Assembly: GCF_030403505.1 (NCBI RefSeq)
Contig: NZ_JAUEMJ010000005.1
Location: 325,504-389,503 of the forward strand
Direction of reading: 5' to 3'
Length of the DNA stretch: 64,000 nucleotides
DNA from: Glycomyces tritici
GTDB taxonomy: Bacteria; Actinomycetota; Actinomycetes; Mycobacteriales; Micromonosporaceae
This document shows, one piece after another, positions 41,534 through 51,035 of the stretch (positions within the stretch are counted from its first letter, which is position 1; every line of letters begins with the position of its first letter). The position numbers were made by a program, and so were the translations under genes. The notes beneath the pieces are model-generated. The model saw nothing but the letters and a program-made list of their open reading frames with translations, had not been told where the DNA came from and did no database searches.

Positions 41534-41612
41534 GCGGTCACTTTAGCGCGGGTGCACGGCATCGGACCTGATCCGCACCATCGCGAGTGTTGAAAGAATA
41601 TATATCGACATC

Positions 41613-41627
41613 GAGGCATTTTGCCTC
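41613..41627 (-). terminator. Terminator of the TetR gene at 41630
   Basis: GAGGCA, three T, then TGCCTC; on the minus strand it is followed by a T/A-rich stretch (ATATATATTC). It directly follows the stop codon. Confidence 0.5.
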
Positions 41628-41629
41628 AG

Positions 41630-42214
41630 TCAGCCGGCGTTGCTCCGCTCCACGGTCGGAACCGCGGCGACGCCGTGCAGCACCAGCTCCATCCAGCGCT
41701 CGCGGGCCTTCGGCGGCTGGTCGACCGGGACGGCGGCGAACAGCAGGTAGAAGTCGTCCACCGCCAGGTCGGCCCGCAGCCGCCCGGACTGCTTGCCCGC
41801 GTTGATGATCCGTTCGATGGCGGCGATGCCGCGTTCGATGGGTCGGGCGATCTCGAACTGCGCGCCGAGCGCTTGCGCCGCCGCTTTGGCGGCCTTGTCG
41901 CTGGCGGCGAGTTCCACGACGCTCAAGAGGAACTGGCGGAACTCGGCGAGGACGTCGGCCCCGGCCTCGATGCGGTCGGCGGTGGCCTCGACCTCGTTCA
42001 TGATCCGGTCGACGTGGTCTTCGACGACGGCCGCGACCAGCGCGTCCTTGGTGGGGAAGTGGCGGTAGAGGGTGCCGACCGCGACCCCCGCCTCCTCGGC
42101 GATGGCCTCCATGCGGACCTCGGGTCCGTGGGCGACGATCTGCCGGTCGGCGGCCTCCAGGATCTTGGAGCGGTTGCGCGCGGCGTCGGCGCGAAGCGGG
42201 CGTCCCGTGGTCAT
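41630..42214 (-). CDS. TetR-family regulator
   Basis: A 194-residue TetR protein. The HTH (about residues 15-60) includes RMEAIAEEAGVAVGTLYRHF, followed by PTKDALVAAVVEDHV and a ligand-binding domain. The ATG at 42214 has AGAGGAGA upstream; the frame is open to 42304. It is divergent from the SDR gene at 42379, and the TGAA-N6-TTCA operators in between suggest that it represses both. Confidence 0.9.
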   Translation of the reverse strand: MTTGRPLRADAARNRSKILEAADRQIVAHGPEVRMEAIAEEAGVAVGTLYRHFPTKDALVAAVVEDHVDRIMNEVEATADRIEAGADVLAEFRQFLLSVVELAASDKAAKAAAQALGAQFEIARPIERGIAAIERIINAGKQSGRLRADLAVDDFYLLFAAVPVDQPPKARERWMELVLHGVAAVPTVERSNAG

Positions 42215-42289
42215 CCCGTCTCCTCTCGGTCGGACCCGCATCGTATGGCATCGCGTCATGAGGCGCGCGACGCGAAGCTTGCAATAACC

Positions 42290-42330
42290 TGAATCATGGT
42301 TCATGATGAAGATGAATCGAAGTTCATCTT
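42290..42330. promoter_or_regulatory. Two TetR operators
   Basis: TGAATCATGGTTCA (42290-42303) and TGAATCGAAGTTCA (42313-42326) share TGAA-N6-TTCA, centres 23 bases apart. The second expands to AAGATGAA/TTCATCTT (42309-42330). Located between the divergent TetR and SDR genes. Confidence 0.7.
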
Positions 42331-42378
42331 ATCTCGCGGTAGGCTCCGGGCCCGCCGCGAAACCGACAGGAGACACCG

Positions 42379-43311
42379 ATGAGCAGCAGGCAGTGGACCG
42401 TCGCCGACATCCCCGACCAGACCGGCCGCACCGTCGTCGTCACCGGCGCCAACAGCGGCCTCGGCATCGAGACCGCCCGCGCGCTGGCCGGGCGGGGTGC
42501 GCACGTGATCATGACCGCGCGTTCCGAGGCGAAGGGCCGCAAGGCGGCCGAGGAGATCCGCGCCGACCACCCGCGCGCGAACCTGGAGGTGCGCACGCTC
42601 GACCTCGAGGACCTGGACTCGGTAGCGGCGTTCGCGAAAGGCCTCATCGCCGACCGGAGCCGCCTCGACCTCCTCGTCAACAACGCCGGCGTGATGGCGG
42701 TGCCGCGAAGCCTGAGCCCGCAGGGCCACGAGCGGCAGTTCGCCACGAACCACCTGGGCCACTTCGCGCTCACCGGGCGGCTCCTGGGCCTGCTCGAAGC
42801 GGGCCGGGACCCGCGGGTGGTCACCGTCTCCTCGCTGGCGCATCGACACGGGACGATGCACTTCGACGACCTCACCGGCGCGCAGCGCTACAGTCCGGTC
42901 GACTTCTACGGGCAGTCGAAGCTGGCCAACGCCCTGTTCGGCCTCGAACTGGACCGGCGCCTGCGGGCGGCCGGGAGTCCGGTCCGCAGCCTGCTGGCGC
43001 ACCCGGGGTTCTCCGCGACCCGGCTCGTCTCCAACGGCCTGATGAACGCGCCGGCGCGGCTGTTCATCGGCCTCCTCATGCCGTTCGTGACCCAGTCGCA
43101 GGCGGCCGGGGCGCTGCCGCAGCTGCGCGCGGCCACCGATCCGGCGGCGCAGGGCGGGCAGTACTACGGCCCTCAGGGCAAGAGCGAGCGCAAGGGGCCG
43201 CCGGTCCTGGTCGACACCACTGCCGAGGCGAAGGACCCGGAGACGGCCGCTCGACTGTGGACGATCTCGGAAGCGCTCACGGGCGTGCGGTTCGCGTTGG
43301 CCGCCGCCTGA
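42379..43311 (+). CDS. SDR-family oxidoreductase
   Basis: A 310-residue short-chain dehydrogenase of the retinol-dehydrogenase/WW-domain-oxidoreductase-like group. The cofactor loop is TGANSGLG (residues 22-29), followed by NNAGVM, Ser in VTVSS and the catalytic YGQSK (Tyr177, Lys181). The Arg at MTARSEAKGRK suggests NADP(H). A substrate cannot be assigned. GGAGA lies 6 bases before the ATG. It is probably the target of the divergent TetR. Confidence 0.92.
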   Translation: MSSRQWTVADIPDQTGRTVVVTGANSGLGIETARALAGRGAHVIMTARSEAKGRKAAEEIRADHPRANLEVRTLDLEDLDSVAAFAKGLIADRSRLDLLVNNAGVMAVPRSLSPQGHERQFATNHLGHFALTGRLLGLLEAGRDPRVVTVSSLAHRHGTMHFDDLTGAQRYSPVDFYGQSKLANALFGLELDRRLRAAGSPVRSLLAHPGFSATRLVSNGLMNAPARLFIGLLMPFVTQSQAAGALPQLRAATDPAAQGGQYYGPQGKSERKGPPVLVDTTAEAKDPETAARLWTISEALTGVRFALAAA

Positions 43312-43353
43312 GGGCGGCCCGGCCGAGGCGCCCGCCTCGCCGGGGTACGGCAC

Positions 43354-43821
43354 CTAGGGCGCGGTCTCGTCCAGGTGCTTGATGATGCGCGCGGAGATCG
43401 CTCCGAGGGCGTCGAGGTCCTCGGGGGCGATGGCGTCGAGCACGAGGCGGCGGACGGCGGCCACATGCTTGGGCGCGGCGGCTTCGATCGCCTCCCGGCC
43501 CTGGTCGGTGATGGTGACGAAGGCGCCGCGGCCGTCCTCGGCGCACTCCTCGCGGGCGACGAGGCCGCGCTTGATCATGCGGGCGATCTGGTGCGAGAGG
43601 CGGCTCTGCTCGAAGTCGATGGCCTTGGCGAGCTCTTGGAACCGCAGGCGCCCGGCCGAGTCGTCGGTGAGGGCCACGAGGATCGCGAAGTCGGGGCCGG
43701 AGAGCTTCGACTGCGTCTGGAGCTCGCTGCCGAGGCGGGCGGTGAGCTTCTGGTTCAACCGGATGAAGGCGCGCCAGGCGTGCTGCTCGCGCGGGCTCAG
43801 CCACTGGGTGTCGTCGTTCAT
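43354..43821 (-). CDS. MarR-family regulator
   Basis: A 155-residue winged-helix regulator. LRFQELAKAIDFEQSRLSHQIARMIKRGLV is the DNA-binding part and DGRGAFVTITDQGREAI the wing. No reactive Cys beyond ECAED is seen, though Cys there might be redox-active. The ATG at 43821 has AAGGGC upstream. It is divergent from a pirin gene whose promoter carries repeated GAC-CATCAT words, so it probably regulates that gene and itself. Confidence 0.9.
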   Translation of the reverse strand: MNDDTQWLSPREQHAWRAFIRLNQKLTARLGSELQTQSKLSGPDFAILVALTDDSAGRLRFQELAKAIDFEQSRLSHQIARMIKRGLVAREECAEDGRGAFVTITDQGREAIEAAAPKHVAAVRRLVLDAIAPEDLDALGAISARIIKHLDETAP

Positions 43822-43844
43822 GATGCCCTTATCCTACCCGGTTC

Positions 43845-43901
43845 TTGACACATCATCTATCACGAGCTACAGTTCGCCATGAAGAACATGACGCATCATG
43901 T
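43845..43901 (+). promoter_or_regulatory. Pirin promoter with repeated MarR half-site
   Basis: TTGACA (43845-43850), 17-base spacer, TACAGT (43868-43873). GACACATCATCT (43847-43858) overlaps the -35 and GACGCATCATGT (43890-43901) lies just after the predicted start, 43 bases apart. Confidence 0.72.
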
Positions 43902-43956
43902 ACGGCGGCGGGACCACCGCGCCGGGTGCGGCATGAAGGAAAGCAGAGGCATCGCC

Positions 43957-44928
43957 ATGCCCGCCGTCACCGTCGAAGACGTCCTCGTCCTGCCCCGCCT
44001 GCCGCTCCCCGACCCCGCTCAGACCCGCTTCCGCGAGGTCAAGCGCCTGGTCACCGCGCCGCTCGGCATGGAAGGCGAAGGATTCCAGGTCCGCCGCGGC
44101 TTCGCGGGCATCCCGATGCACGAACTCGACCCGTTCGTCCACTTCGACCACATGGGCGAAGTCGACCTCGCCCCGGGCGAGCCCACCGGCGCGCCCTGGC
44201 ACCCGCACCGCGGCTTCGAGACCGTCAGCTACGTCATGGACGGCGTCATCGAGCACGAGGACTCCAACGGCGGCGGCGGCCGGATCAGCGACGGCGACAC
44301 CCAGTGGATGACCGCCGGGGCCGGCATCCTCCACAACGAGATGCCGCCCGAGAGCTTCGTCATGAGCGGCGGCGTCGTGCACGCCACCCAGCTGTGGGTC
44401 AACCTGCCGCGCGCCCAGAAGTTCGTCGCCCCGCGCTACCAGGACATCCGGGGCCGCGAATCCGCGCTCGTCACCACGCCCGACGGCGGCTCCCTGATCC
44501 GCATCATCGCGGGGGACATCGCCGGACACGCCGGACCCGGCTCCACGTACACGCCGATCACCTTGGCGCACATCACCGTCGAGCCCGGCGCGCAAGTTGA
44601 CCTGCCGTGGCACCCGGAGTACAACGCGATCGTCTACGCCCTCGCCGGCGCGGGCACCGTCGGCACCGACCGGCGCCCGTTCCAGATGGGGCAGACGGCC
44701 GTGTTCGGCCCCGGCGACGCGATCCGCGTGGCGGCCTCGCCGCACCAGGACTCGCGCACGCCCCAGCTCGACCTCTACGTGCTCGGCGGGCAGCCGATCC
44801 GCGAACCGGTGGCGCACTACGGGCCGTTCGTCATGAACACGCGCGCCGAACTGGTGCAGGCCTTCGAGGACTACCAGGCCGGACGCCTCGGCGTGATCCC
44901 CGCGAAGCGCCTCCCGCACACCGATTAG
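43957..44928 (+). CDS. Pirin-family protein
   Basis: A 323-residue bicupin. The iron motif is PWHPHRGFETVSYV, followed by GDTQWMTAGAGILHNEMP; the C-terminal cupin contains RRPFQMGQTAVFGPGDAIRV. The start at ATG 43957 fits family length and has AGAGG 8 bases upstream. An in-frame ATG at 43879 is at the predicted transcription start and would add 26 residues rich in His and Arg, so a leaderless longer form cannot be excluded. Its stop overlaps the end of the convergent GNAT gene by 4 bases. It is probably regulated by the divergent MarR. Confidence 0.9.
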   Translation: MPAVTVEDVLVLPRLPLPDPAQTRFREVKRLVTAPLGMEGEGFQVRRGFAGIPMHELDPFVHFDHMGEVDLAPGEPTGAPWHPHRGFETVSYVMDGVIEHEDSNGGGGRISDGDTQWMTAGAGILHNEMPPESFVMSGGVVHATQLWVNLPRAQKFVAPRYQDIRGRESALVTTPDGGSLIRIIAGDIAGHAGPGSTYTPITLAHITVEPGAQVDLPWHPEYNAIVYALAGAGTVGTDRRPFQMGQTAVFGPGDAIRVAASPHQDSRTPQLDLYVLGGQPIREPVAHYGPFVMNTRAELVQAFEDYQAGRLGVIPAKRLPHTD

Positions 44929-45221
44929 GGGTGCTTGAGCGAGCGGCCCTCGACGACCAGGTCCCGGTAGTCGGGGTGCCGCTCGATCCAGCTCGCGTAG
45001 TAGGGGCAGAGCGGGCGCACCCGCTCGCCCTTCGCGCGCACCTCGTCCAGCGAGACCCGCACCATCTCCGACGCCGCGCCCTTGCCCTGGGCCTCGGGGA
45101 ACACCACGGTGTGGGTGAACGTGACGATCCCTTCGCGGCGCACGTACTCGGCGTAGCCCAGCAGCTCCCCGTCCTGGTGCACCTCGTAGCGGCTCCGGTC
45201 CGGCGCATCGGTCACGTCCAC
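44925..45221 (-). CDS. GNAT-type N-acetyltransferase (YjdJ/NATD1-like)
   Basis: A 98-residue short acetyltransferase of the COG2388 group. EVHQDGELLGYAEYVRR, FTHTVVFPEAQGKGAASEMVR (the acetyl-CoA loop is EAQGKGA) and RVRPLCPYYASWIERHPDY are the family motifs in order. The substrate is unknown. The GTG at 45221 has GGAGG 7 bases upstream; ATG 45278 would only extend it. It is convergent with the pirin gene; the two stop codons overlap. Confidence 0.88.
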   Translation of the reverse strand: MDVTDAPDRSRYEVHQDGELLGYAEYVRREGIVTFTHTVVFPEAQGKGAASEMVRVSLDEVRAKGERVRPLCPYYASWIERHPDYRDLVVEGRSLKHP

Positions 45222-45355
45222 GTTCCTGCCTCCTTCGGCCTCCCGCCAAGCATGGTCCCCCCGGGCCGCAGCGTCCACCGAACCCGGAGTCTTAGCGATC
45301 GCGGCCGAATCGTGGAATCCTGGGGCGAAACGGCATCGAGAGCGGAGACCCCACG

Positions 45356-46813
<1,458 letters not shown>

Positions 46814-46899
46814 AAGCCCCTCCGCGCAAGCGTGTCCGACGCCCTCTTCGTTGCAGCGCAACCGACCACGGATCGCCGTCGGGCTGCGACCGGCATTGG

Positions 46900-47520
46900 T
46901 CACCGGTGATAGGAGTGGTACGTATGCAGCGTGGTTCTCGTGTCGATCAGGTGGCAGTGCTGTGATTGCAGGTGCCCGCCGCGGAGGACCTCCTGGAACG
47001 AGAGCACACCGCCTCCATGGAGTGCCAGGCTGAACCTGCTGAGGCCCAGAAACTCCCGGTTCAGCTCAAAGCCTTGTTCGAGGCCGCGTGCGATCCCCCG
47101 ACTGATCGCCTCGACCGCTTCGTCATAGGTGCTGTGCTGCGAGGGGTCGGGTGCCCCGAACACGCTGTTCCTCAGCACGGTGATCCTCGCCGCGGCCGGC
47201 GAGACGTCATCGGCGGTCCGCATCAGCTCTCGCACCCGCGAGTGCACGGACTCGAAGGCATCAGGGACCGGTGCCATAACCCGCTCGGTTCCAGTGTCCG
47301 GCATGAGCCAGAGGCCATGGGGTGGAACGGCACGAGCGAACCGGGACGCGAGACGGTCGTACTCGGCCTCGCAGGCGGTGCACGCGTGCTCCGGCGGCTT
47401 GCCGTAGCCGGCCCCCCGGAGCACCCGAACCGTCGCCTCTGGCCGCGACCTGCCGCAGAAGTCGCAGTCGGCTGCGACACCACCGCGCGCCCTGCCCGAA
47501 CGCCTCTTGAAGAACCCCAT
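46900..47520 (-). CDS. Unrecognised protein with N-terminal zinc-ribbon-like Cys motifs
   Basis: A 206-residue protein that I cannot place. CDFCGRS (about residues 19-25) and HACTACEAE (about residues 46-54) give four Cys in two CxxC pairs, a likely zinc site. The rest is helical, with VRELMRTADDVSPAAARITV and a C-terminus rich in His (HLQSQHCHLIDTRTTLHTYH). A basic N-terminus (FFKRRSGRAR) precedes. The ATG at 47520 has TAACTT 7 bases upstream, consistent with leaderless transcription. It is divergent from a luciferase-like monooxygenase gene. Confidence 0.7.
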   Translation of the reverse strand: MGFFKRRSGRARGGVAADCDFCGRSRPEATVRVLRGAGYGKPPEHACTACEAEYDRLASRFARAVPPHGLWLMPDTGTERVMAPVPDAFESVHSRVRELMRTADDVSPAAARITVLRNSVFGAPDPSQHSTYDEAVEAISRGIARGLEQGFELNREFLGLSRFSLALHGGGVLSFQEVLRGGHLQSQHCHLIDTRTTLHTYHSYHR

Positions 47521-47688
47521 AGCGGCCAAGTTAGCGGGAACCGCATGGGACCGGTCCCGAGATGTCTGCGCACACCGCGATCGCCGTCTCGAAGCCGCCC
47601 GACCCGTGGAGACCCCGAGGCCGGTGAACTCGGGCACGCTCAGCGCGGGCCGTGAAACATTCGCGCCCGCGCGGGCGTTGCGCGGCAT

Positions 47689-48690
47689 ATGAAGACTCCG
47701 CAGCCCCTCCGGCTCTCGCTGCTCGACCGCGCCGTCATCGCCGAGGGCGAGACGCCCGCCGAGACTCTGCGCGACGTCGTCGGCAACGCCAGGCAGGCCG
47801 AGGACCTGGGCTTCCACCGCTACTGGGTGGCCGAGCACCACAGCGTGCCCGGAATCGCCGGTTCGGCGCCCACCGTGCTGGCGGCGGCCGTCGCGGCGGC
47901 GACTTCGCGGATCCGGGTCGGCACCGGCGGCGTCATGCTGCCCAACCACCGGCCGCTCGTGGTCGCCGAGCAGTTCGGGGTCCTGGAGTCGCTGTTCGAA
48001 GGCCGCATCGACATGGGCTTGGGGCGCACCCTCGGGTTCGTCCCGGCCGTCCGGGCCGCGCTCGGCCACGACCTGGACGAGGCCGACCACTTCGACGAGC
48101 TCCTGACCGAACTCCTCGGCTACTTCACCGGCGAGCAGCGAACCCATCCGGGCGTGCACGCGCGGCCCGGCGAAGGGCTGCGCCCCGAGCCCTTCGTCCT
48201 GGCGGTCGGCTCCGGCGGCGAGTACGCCGCCAGGCACGGCGTAGGCCTGGTCATCGCCCCGTCCAAAGGCCTCGCGGCGACGCGCGCCAAGATCGACGAG
48301 TACCGCCGCAGCTTCCAGCCCTCAGCGTGGCGGTCCGAGCCGTACGTCGTCGTCGCGCAGACCGTCGCCGTGGCCGAGACCCGCGAGGCCGCCGAGGACC
48401 TGCTGCTCCCCGAGCACTGGTCGACCGCGTTGTCCCGCACCAGAGGCGAGTTCCCGCCGCTGCGGCCCGCCGCCGAGATCCGGGCGGTCGACAAGACCAG
48501 CCGCGAATCCAAGTACCTCGAACAGGCCCTGACGGGCGCGATCCACGGCACCGCGGACGAGGTGGCCCCGCGCCTGACCGACCTCGCCGAGGCCACCGGC
48601 GCGGACGAACTCCTCATCGGCACCTCGTCCTACGACCGCAAGGCCCTCTTCGACTCCCACCGCCGCCTCGCCGGACTCGCCGGCGCCTAG
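47689..48690 (+). CDS. Luciferase-like flavin monooxygenase (MsnO8 type)
   Basis: A 333-residue TIM-barrel flavin- or F420-dependent enzyme. It has ARQAEDLGFHRYWVAEHHSVPG near the N-terminus, IRVGTGGVMLPNHRPLVVAEQFG and EGRIDMGLGRTLGF, which match the MsnO8/luciferase-like monooxygenase subgroup. The reaction could be oxidation of a natural product or a dehydrogenation. The ATG at 47689 has no strong ribosome site. It ends just before a hairpin shared with the convergent UvrA-like gene. Confidence 0.9.
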   Translation: MKTPQPLRLSLLDRAVIAEGETPAETLRDVVGNARQAEDLGFHRYWVAEHHSVPGIAGSAPTVLAAAVAAATSRIRVGTGGVMLPNHRPLVVAEQFGVLESLFEGRIDMGLGRTLGFVPAVRAALGHDLDEADHFDELLTELLGYFTGEQRTHPGVHARPGEGLRPEPFVLAVGSGGEYAARHGVGLVIAPSKGLAATRAKIDEYRRSFQPSAWRSEPYVVVAQTVAVAETREAAEDLLLPEHWSTALSRTRGEFPPLRPAAEIRAVDKTSRESKYLEQALTGAIHGTADEVAPRLTDLAEATGADELLIGTSSYDRKALFDSHRRLAGLAGA

Positions 48691-48695
48691 CCGGC

Positions 48696-48725
48696 GTTCC
48701 GCCCTCGCTCCCGCGAGGACGGAAC
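48696..48725. terminator. Terminator between convergent genes
   Basis: GTTCCGCCCTCGC and GCGAGGACGGAAC pair with one mismatch around a 4-base loop, between the monooxygenase and UvrA-like genes. Confidence 0.65.
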
Positions 48726-48738
48726 GGCCTCGCCTGCG

Positions 48739-50973
48739 CTAACCCTGACCGAGCGCCTCCGCGGTCGCCGTGCCGCGCATGTCCGCCACCGGTCCCTCGT
48801 ACAAGACCCGCCCGCCGTGGCGGCCCGCGCCCGGACCGAGGTCCACGATCCAGTCGGCGCGGCGGATCACGTCGAGGTTGTGTTCGATGACCACCACGGT
48901 GTGCCCGCCCTCGACGAGCTGCGACAGCACCTCCATGAGCGTGCCGATGTCGCGCAGGTGCAGCCCGGTCGTCGGCTCGTCGAGCACGTACAGCGACGGC
49001 TCGGCGGCGTCCCGCAGCTCCCTCGCGATCTTGACGCGCTGGCACTCCCCGCCCGACAGCGTGTTGAGCGGCTGCCCGAGGCGCAGGTAGCCGAGGCCGA
49101 CCCGGTCGAGCTCGCGCAGCGCCTTCCGGATCGCCGGGTCCGCGAGCCGGTGCAGCGCATCCGAAATGGTCAGGTCGTCCACCTCCGCGATGGTGAGCCC
49201 GTCGACGCGGTGCCGCAGCGCCTCCCCGGTGAACCGGCGTCCGCCGCACGTCTCGCACACGGCCTCCTGCCCGTCCATGAACGCCAGGTCGGTGTAGACG
49301 ATGCCGAGGCCCTTGCAGTCGGGGCAGCCCCCCTCGGAGTTCGCGCTGAAGTACTTGGCCGGCAGGCCGCTCGCCTTCGCGAACAGCCGCCGGACAGGTG
49401 CGGCGATCCCGGTATAGGTGATCGGCGTGGACCGGCGGTTCGCGCCGACGGGGCGCTGGTCGACGACGATCGCGCCGTGCTGCTCGACGAGCTCGGCCGC
49501 CAGGCTCGACTTTCCGGACCCGGCGACGCCGGTGAGCACGGTCAAGACCCCGACAGGGACGTCGACGGTGACGTCCTGGAGGTTGTTCCGCCCGGCTTGC
49601 TCGATCGTGATCGATGCGGCGGCCTCGCGCGGCGCCGCGCCGGCCGGGGCCCGATTCGCGAGGGCGAGCGCCGTCGGCGTGCCGGCACTGCGCAGCTCGT
49701 CGAACGTCCCCTGGAACACCACGCTCCCGCCGTCGGCGCCCGCGTCGGGGCCGATCTCGACGATCTGGTCCGCTACCGCCATCACGGCCGGGTCGTGCTC
49801 GACGACGAGTACGGTGTTCCCCTTGTCCCGCAGCCGCTTCAGCAACTCGGTCATGGCATCGACATCGTGCGGGTGCAGGCCCACGGTCGGCTCGTCGAAG
49901 ATGTACAGCATCTCGATCAGGCTGCTGCCCAAGTGCTTCACGGTCTTCACCCGCTGCGACTCGCCACCGGACAGGCTCGTCGTGGCCCGCCCCAGGTGCA
50001 GGTAGCCGAGGCCGATCGCGTCCATCGCGCGCAGCCGTTCCACCAGCGCCGACACCACCGGCGCCACGGCCGTTTCCTTCACGCCCGCAACGAGGTCCGC
50101 CAGTTCGGCGACCTCCATGAGCGCCATCTCGCCGATAGTGCGTCCGAGCACGGTGACGGCCCTGGCCTCGGCGTTCAACCGGTCGCCGCCGCACTCCGGG
50201 CAGGTGCCGGAGCGCGTGAACCGGTCGATGGCCTCCTGCTTGCGGTCGGACAGGTGGTCGGAGGTGCGCAGGTAGATCCGCTCGAACCACGCCACCAGGC
50301 CCTCGAAGTCGGCCGGCGGCTTCGGGTCGAGCCGGGCGGCGTGCTCGCCGCCGTACAGCAGCGCGAGGCGCTCGCCTTCGGTCCAGTCCCGCAGCGGCGC
50401 GTCGACCGGGAACGATCCGATGTCGGTGAATTTGGAATGCCAGTAGCCGCCGTCCACGAAGCCGGGCAGGAGGATCGCGCCCTCTTTCAGCGTTCTGCCG
50501 AGGTCCAGGAAGGACGCGGTGTCGATCTCGACGGCCTCGCCGAGGCCCGAGCACGTCGGGCACATGCCCGCGGGGTCGTTGAAGGAGAAGCGGTTCGACT
50601 CGCCGTCGAGATGCGGTTCGCCGATCCGCGAGTACAGCAGCCGCAGGTGCGTCCACGTGTCCGTGATCGTGCCGACCGTGGACCTGGCGTTGCCGCCGAG
50701 GCGGCGCTGGTCGATGACGACCACGGGCGACAGGCCGGAAATCTCATCGGCCTCGGGACGGGTCCACTTCGGCATCCGGTTCCGAAGGAACGGCGGGTAC
50801 GTCTCGTTGACCTGGTGGCCGGCTTCGGCGGCGATCGTGTCGAATACGAGAGAGGACTTTCCGGAGCCGGACACGCCCGCGAACACGGTCAGCGTCCCGC
50901 GCGGCACCTCCAGGTCGATCGACTTGAGGTTGTTCGATCTTGCGCCGCGGATGCGGATCATTCGCTCGTTCAT
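48739..50973 (-). CDS. Short UvrA-like ABC ATPase (class II / drug-resistance UvrA)
   Basis: A 744-residue double ABC ATPase, about 200 residues shorter than housekeeping UvrA (about 950). Walker A motifs GVSGSGKSS (residues 33-41) and GVAGSGKSS, two LSGGE-QRVK signatures, and zinc motifs CPTCSGLG, CPECGG, CPDCKGLG and CETCGG are present. The missing part is the UvrB-binding/insertion region, as in the DrrC/UvrA2-type proteins linked to resistance to DNA-binding drugs. The ATG at 50973 has TAGCGT 7 bases upstream, so it is probably leaderless. It is divergent from a WYL regulator that probably controls it. Confidence 0.9.
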   Translation of the reverse strand: MNERMIRIRGARSNNLKSIDLEVPRGTLTVFAGVSGSGKSSLVFDTIAAEAGHQVNETYPPFLRNRMPKWTRPEADEISGLSPVVVIDQRRLGGNARSTVGTITDTWTHLRLLYSRIGEPHLDGESNRFSFNDPAGMCPTCSGLGEAVEIDTASFLDLGRTLKEGAILLPGFVDGGYWHSKFTDIGSFPVDAPLRDWTEGERLALLYGGEHAARLDPKPPADFEGLVAWFERIYLRTSDHLSDRKQEAIDRFTRSGTCPECGGDRLNAEARAVTVLGRTIGEMALMEVAELADLVAGVKETAVAPVVSALVERLRAMDAIGLGYLHLGRATTSLSGGESQRVKTVKHLGSSLIEMLYIFDEPTVGLHPHDVDAMTELLKRLRDKGNTVLVVEHDPAVMAVADQIVEIGPDAGADGGSVVFQGTFDELRSAGTPTALALANRAPAGAAPREAAASITIEQAGRNNLQDVTVDVPVGVLTVLTGVAGSGKSSLAAELVEQHGAIVVDQRPVGANRRSTPITYTGIAAPVRRLFAKASGLPAKYFSANSEGGCPDCKGLGIVYTDLAFMDGQEAVCETCGGRRFTGEALRHRVDGLTIAEVDDLTISDALHRLADPAIRKALRELDRVGLGYLRLGQPLNTLSGGECQRVKIARELRDAAEPSLYVLDEPTTGLHLRDIGTLMEVLSQLVEGGHTVVVIEHNLDVIRRADWIVDLGPGAGRHGGRVLYEGPVADMRGTATAEALGQG

Positions 50974-51035
50974 GGGGCCCACGCTAAGCGCAGATGCGGC
51001 CGGTTCTTGACCGCGATTTGCGGCAGACTGGGGAC

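Noticed and set aside
48739..50973. ABC-F ribosome-protection or ABC exporter protein
   Set aside because: The four zinc CxxC motifs, the UvrA-type DEPTVGLHPHD and the N-terminal IRGARSNNLKSIDL establish a UvrA-like protein.
51001..51035. TTGACC at 51007 as the -35 box of the WYL gene
   Set aside because: Its distance to CAGACT is only 11 bases, too short for a sigma-A-type promoter; the -10 alone is kept as a suggestion of leaderless transcription.
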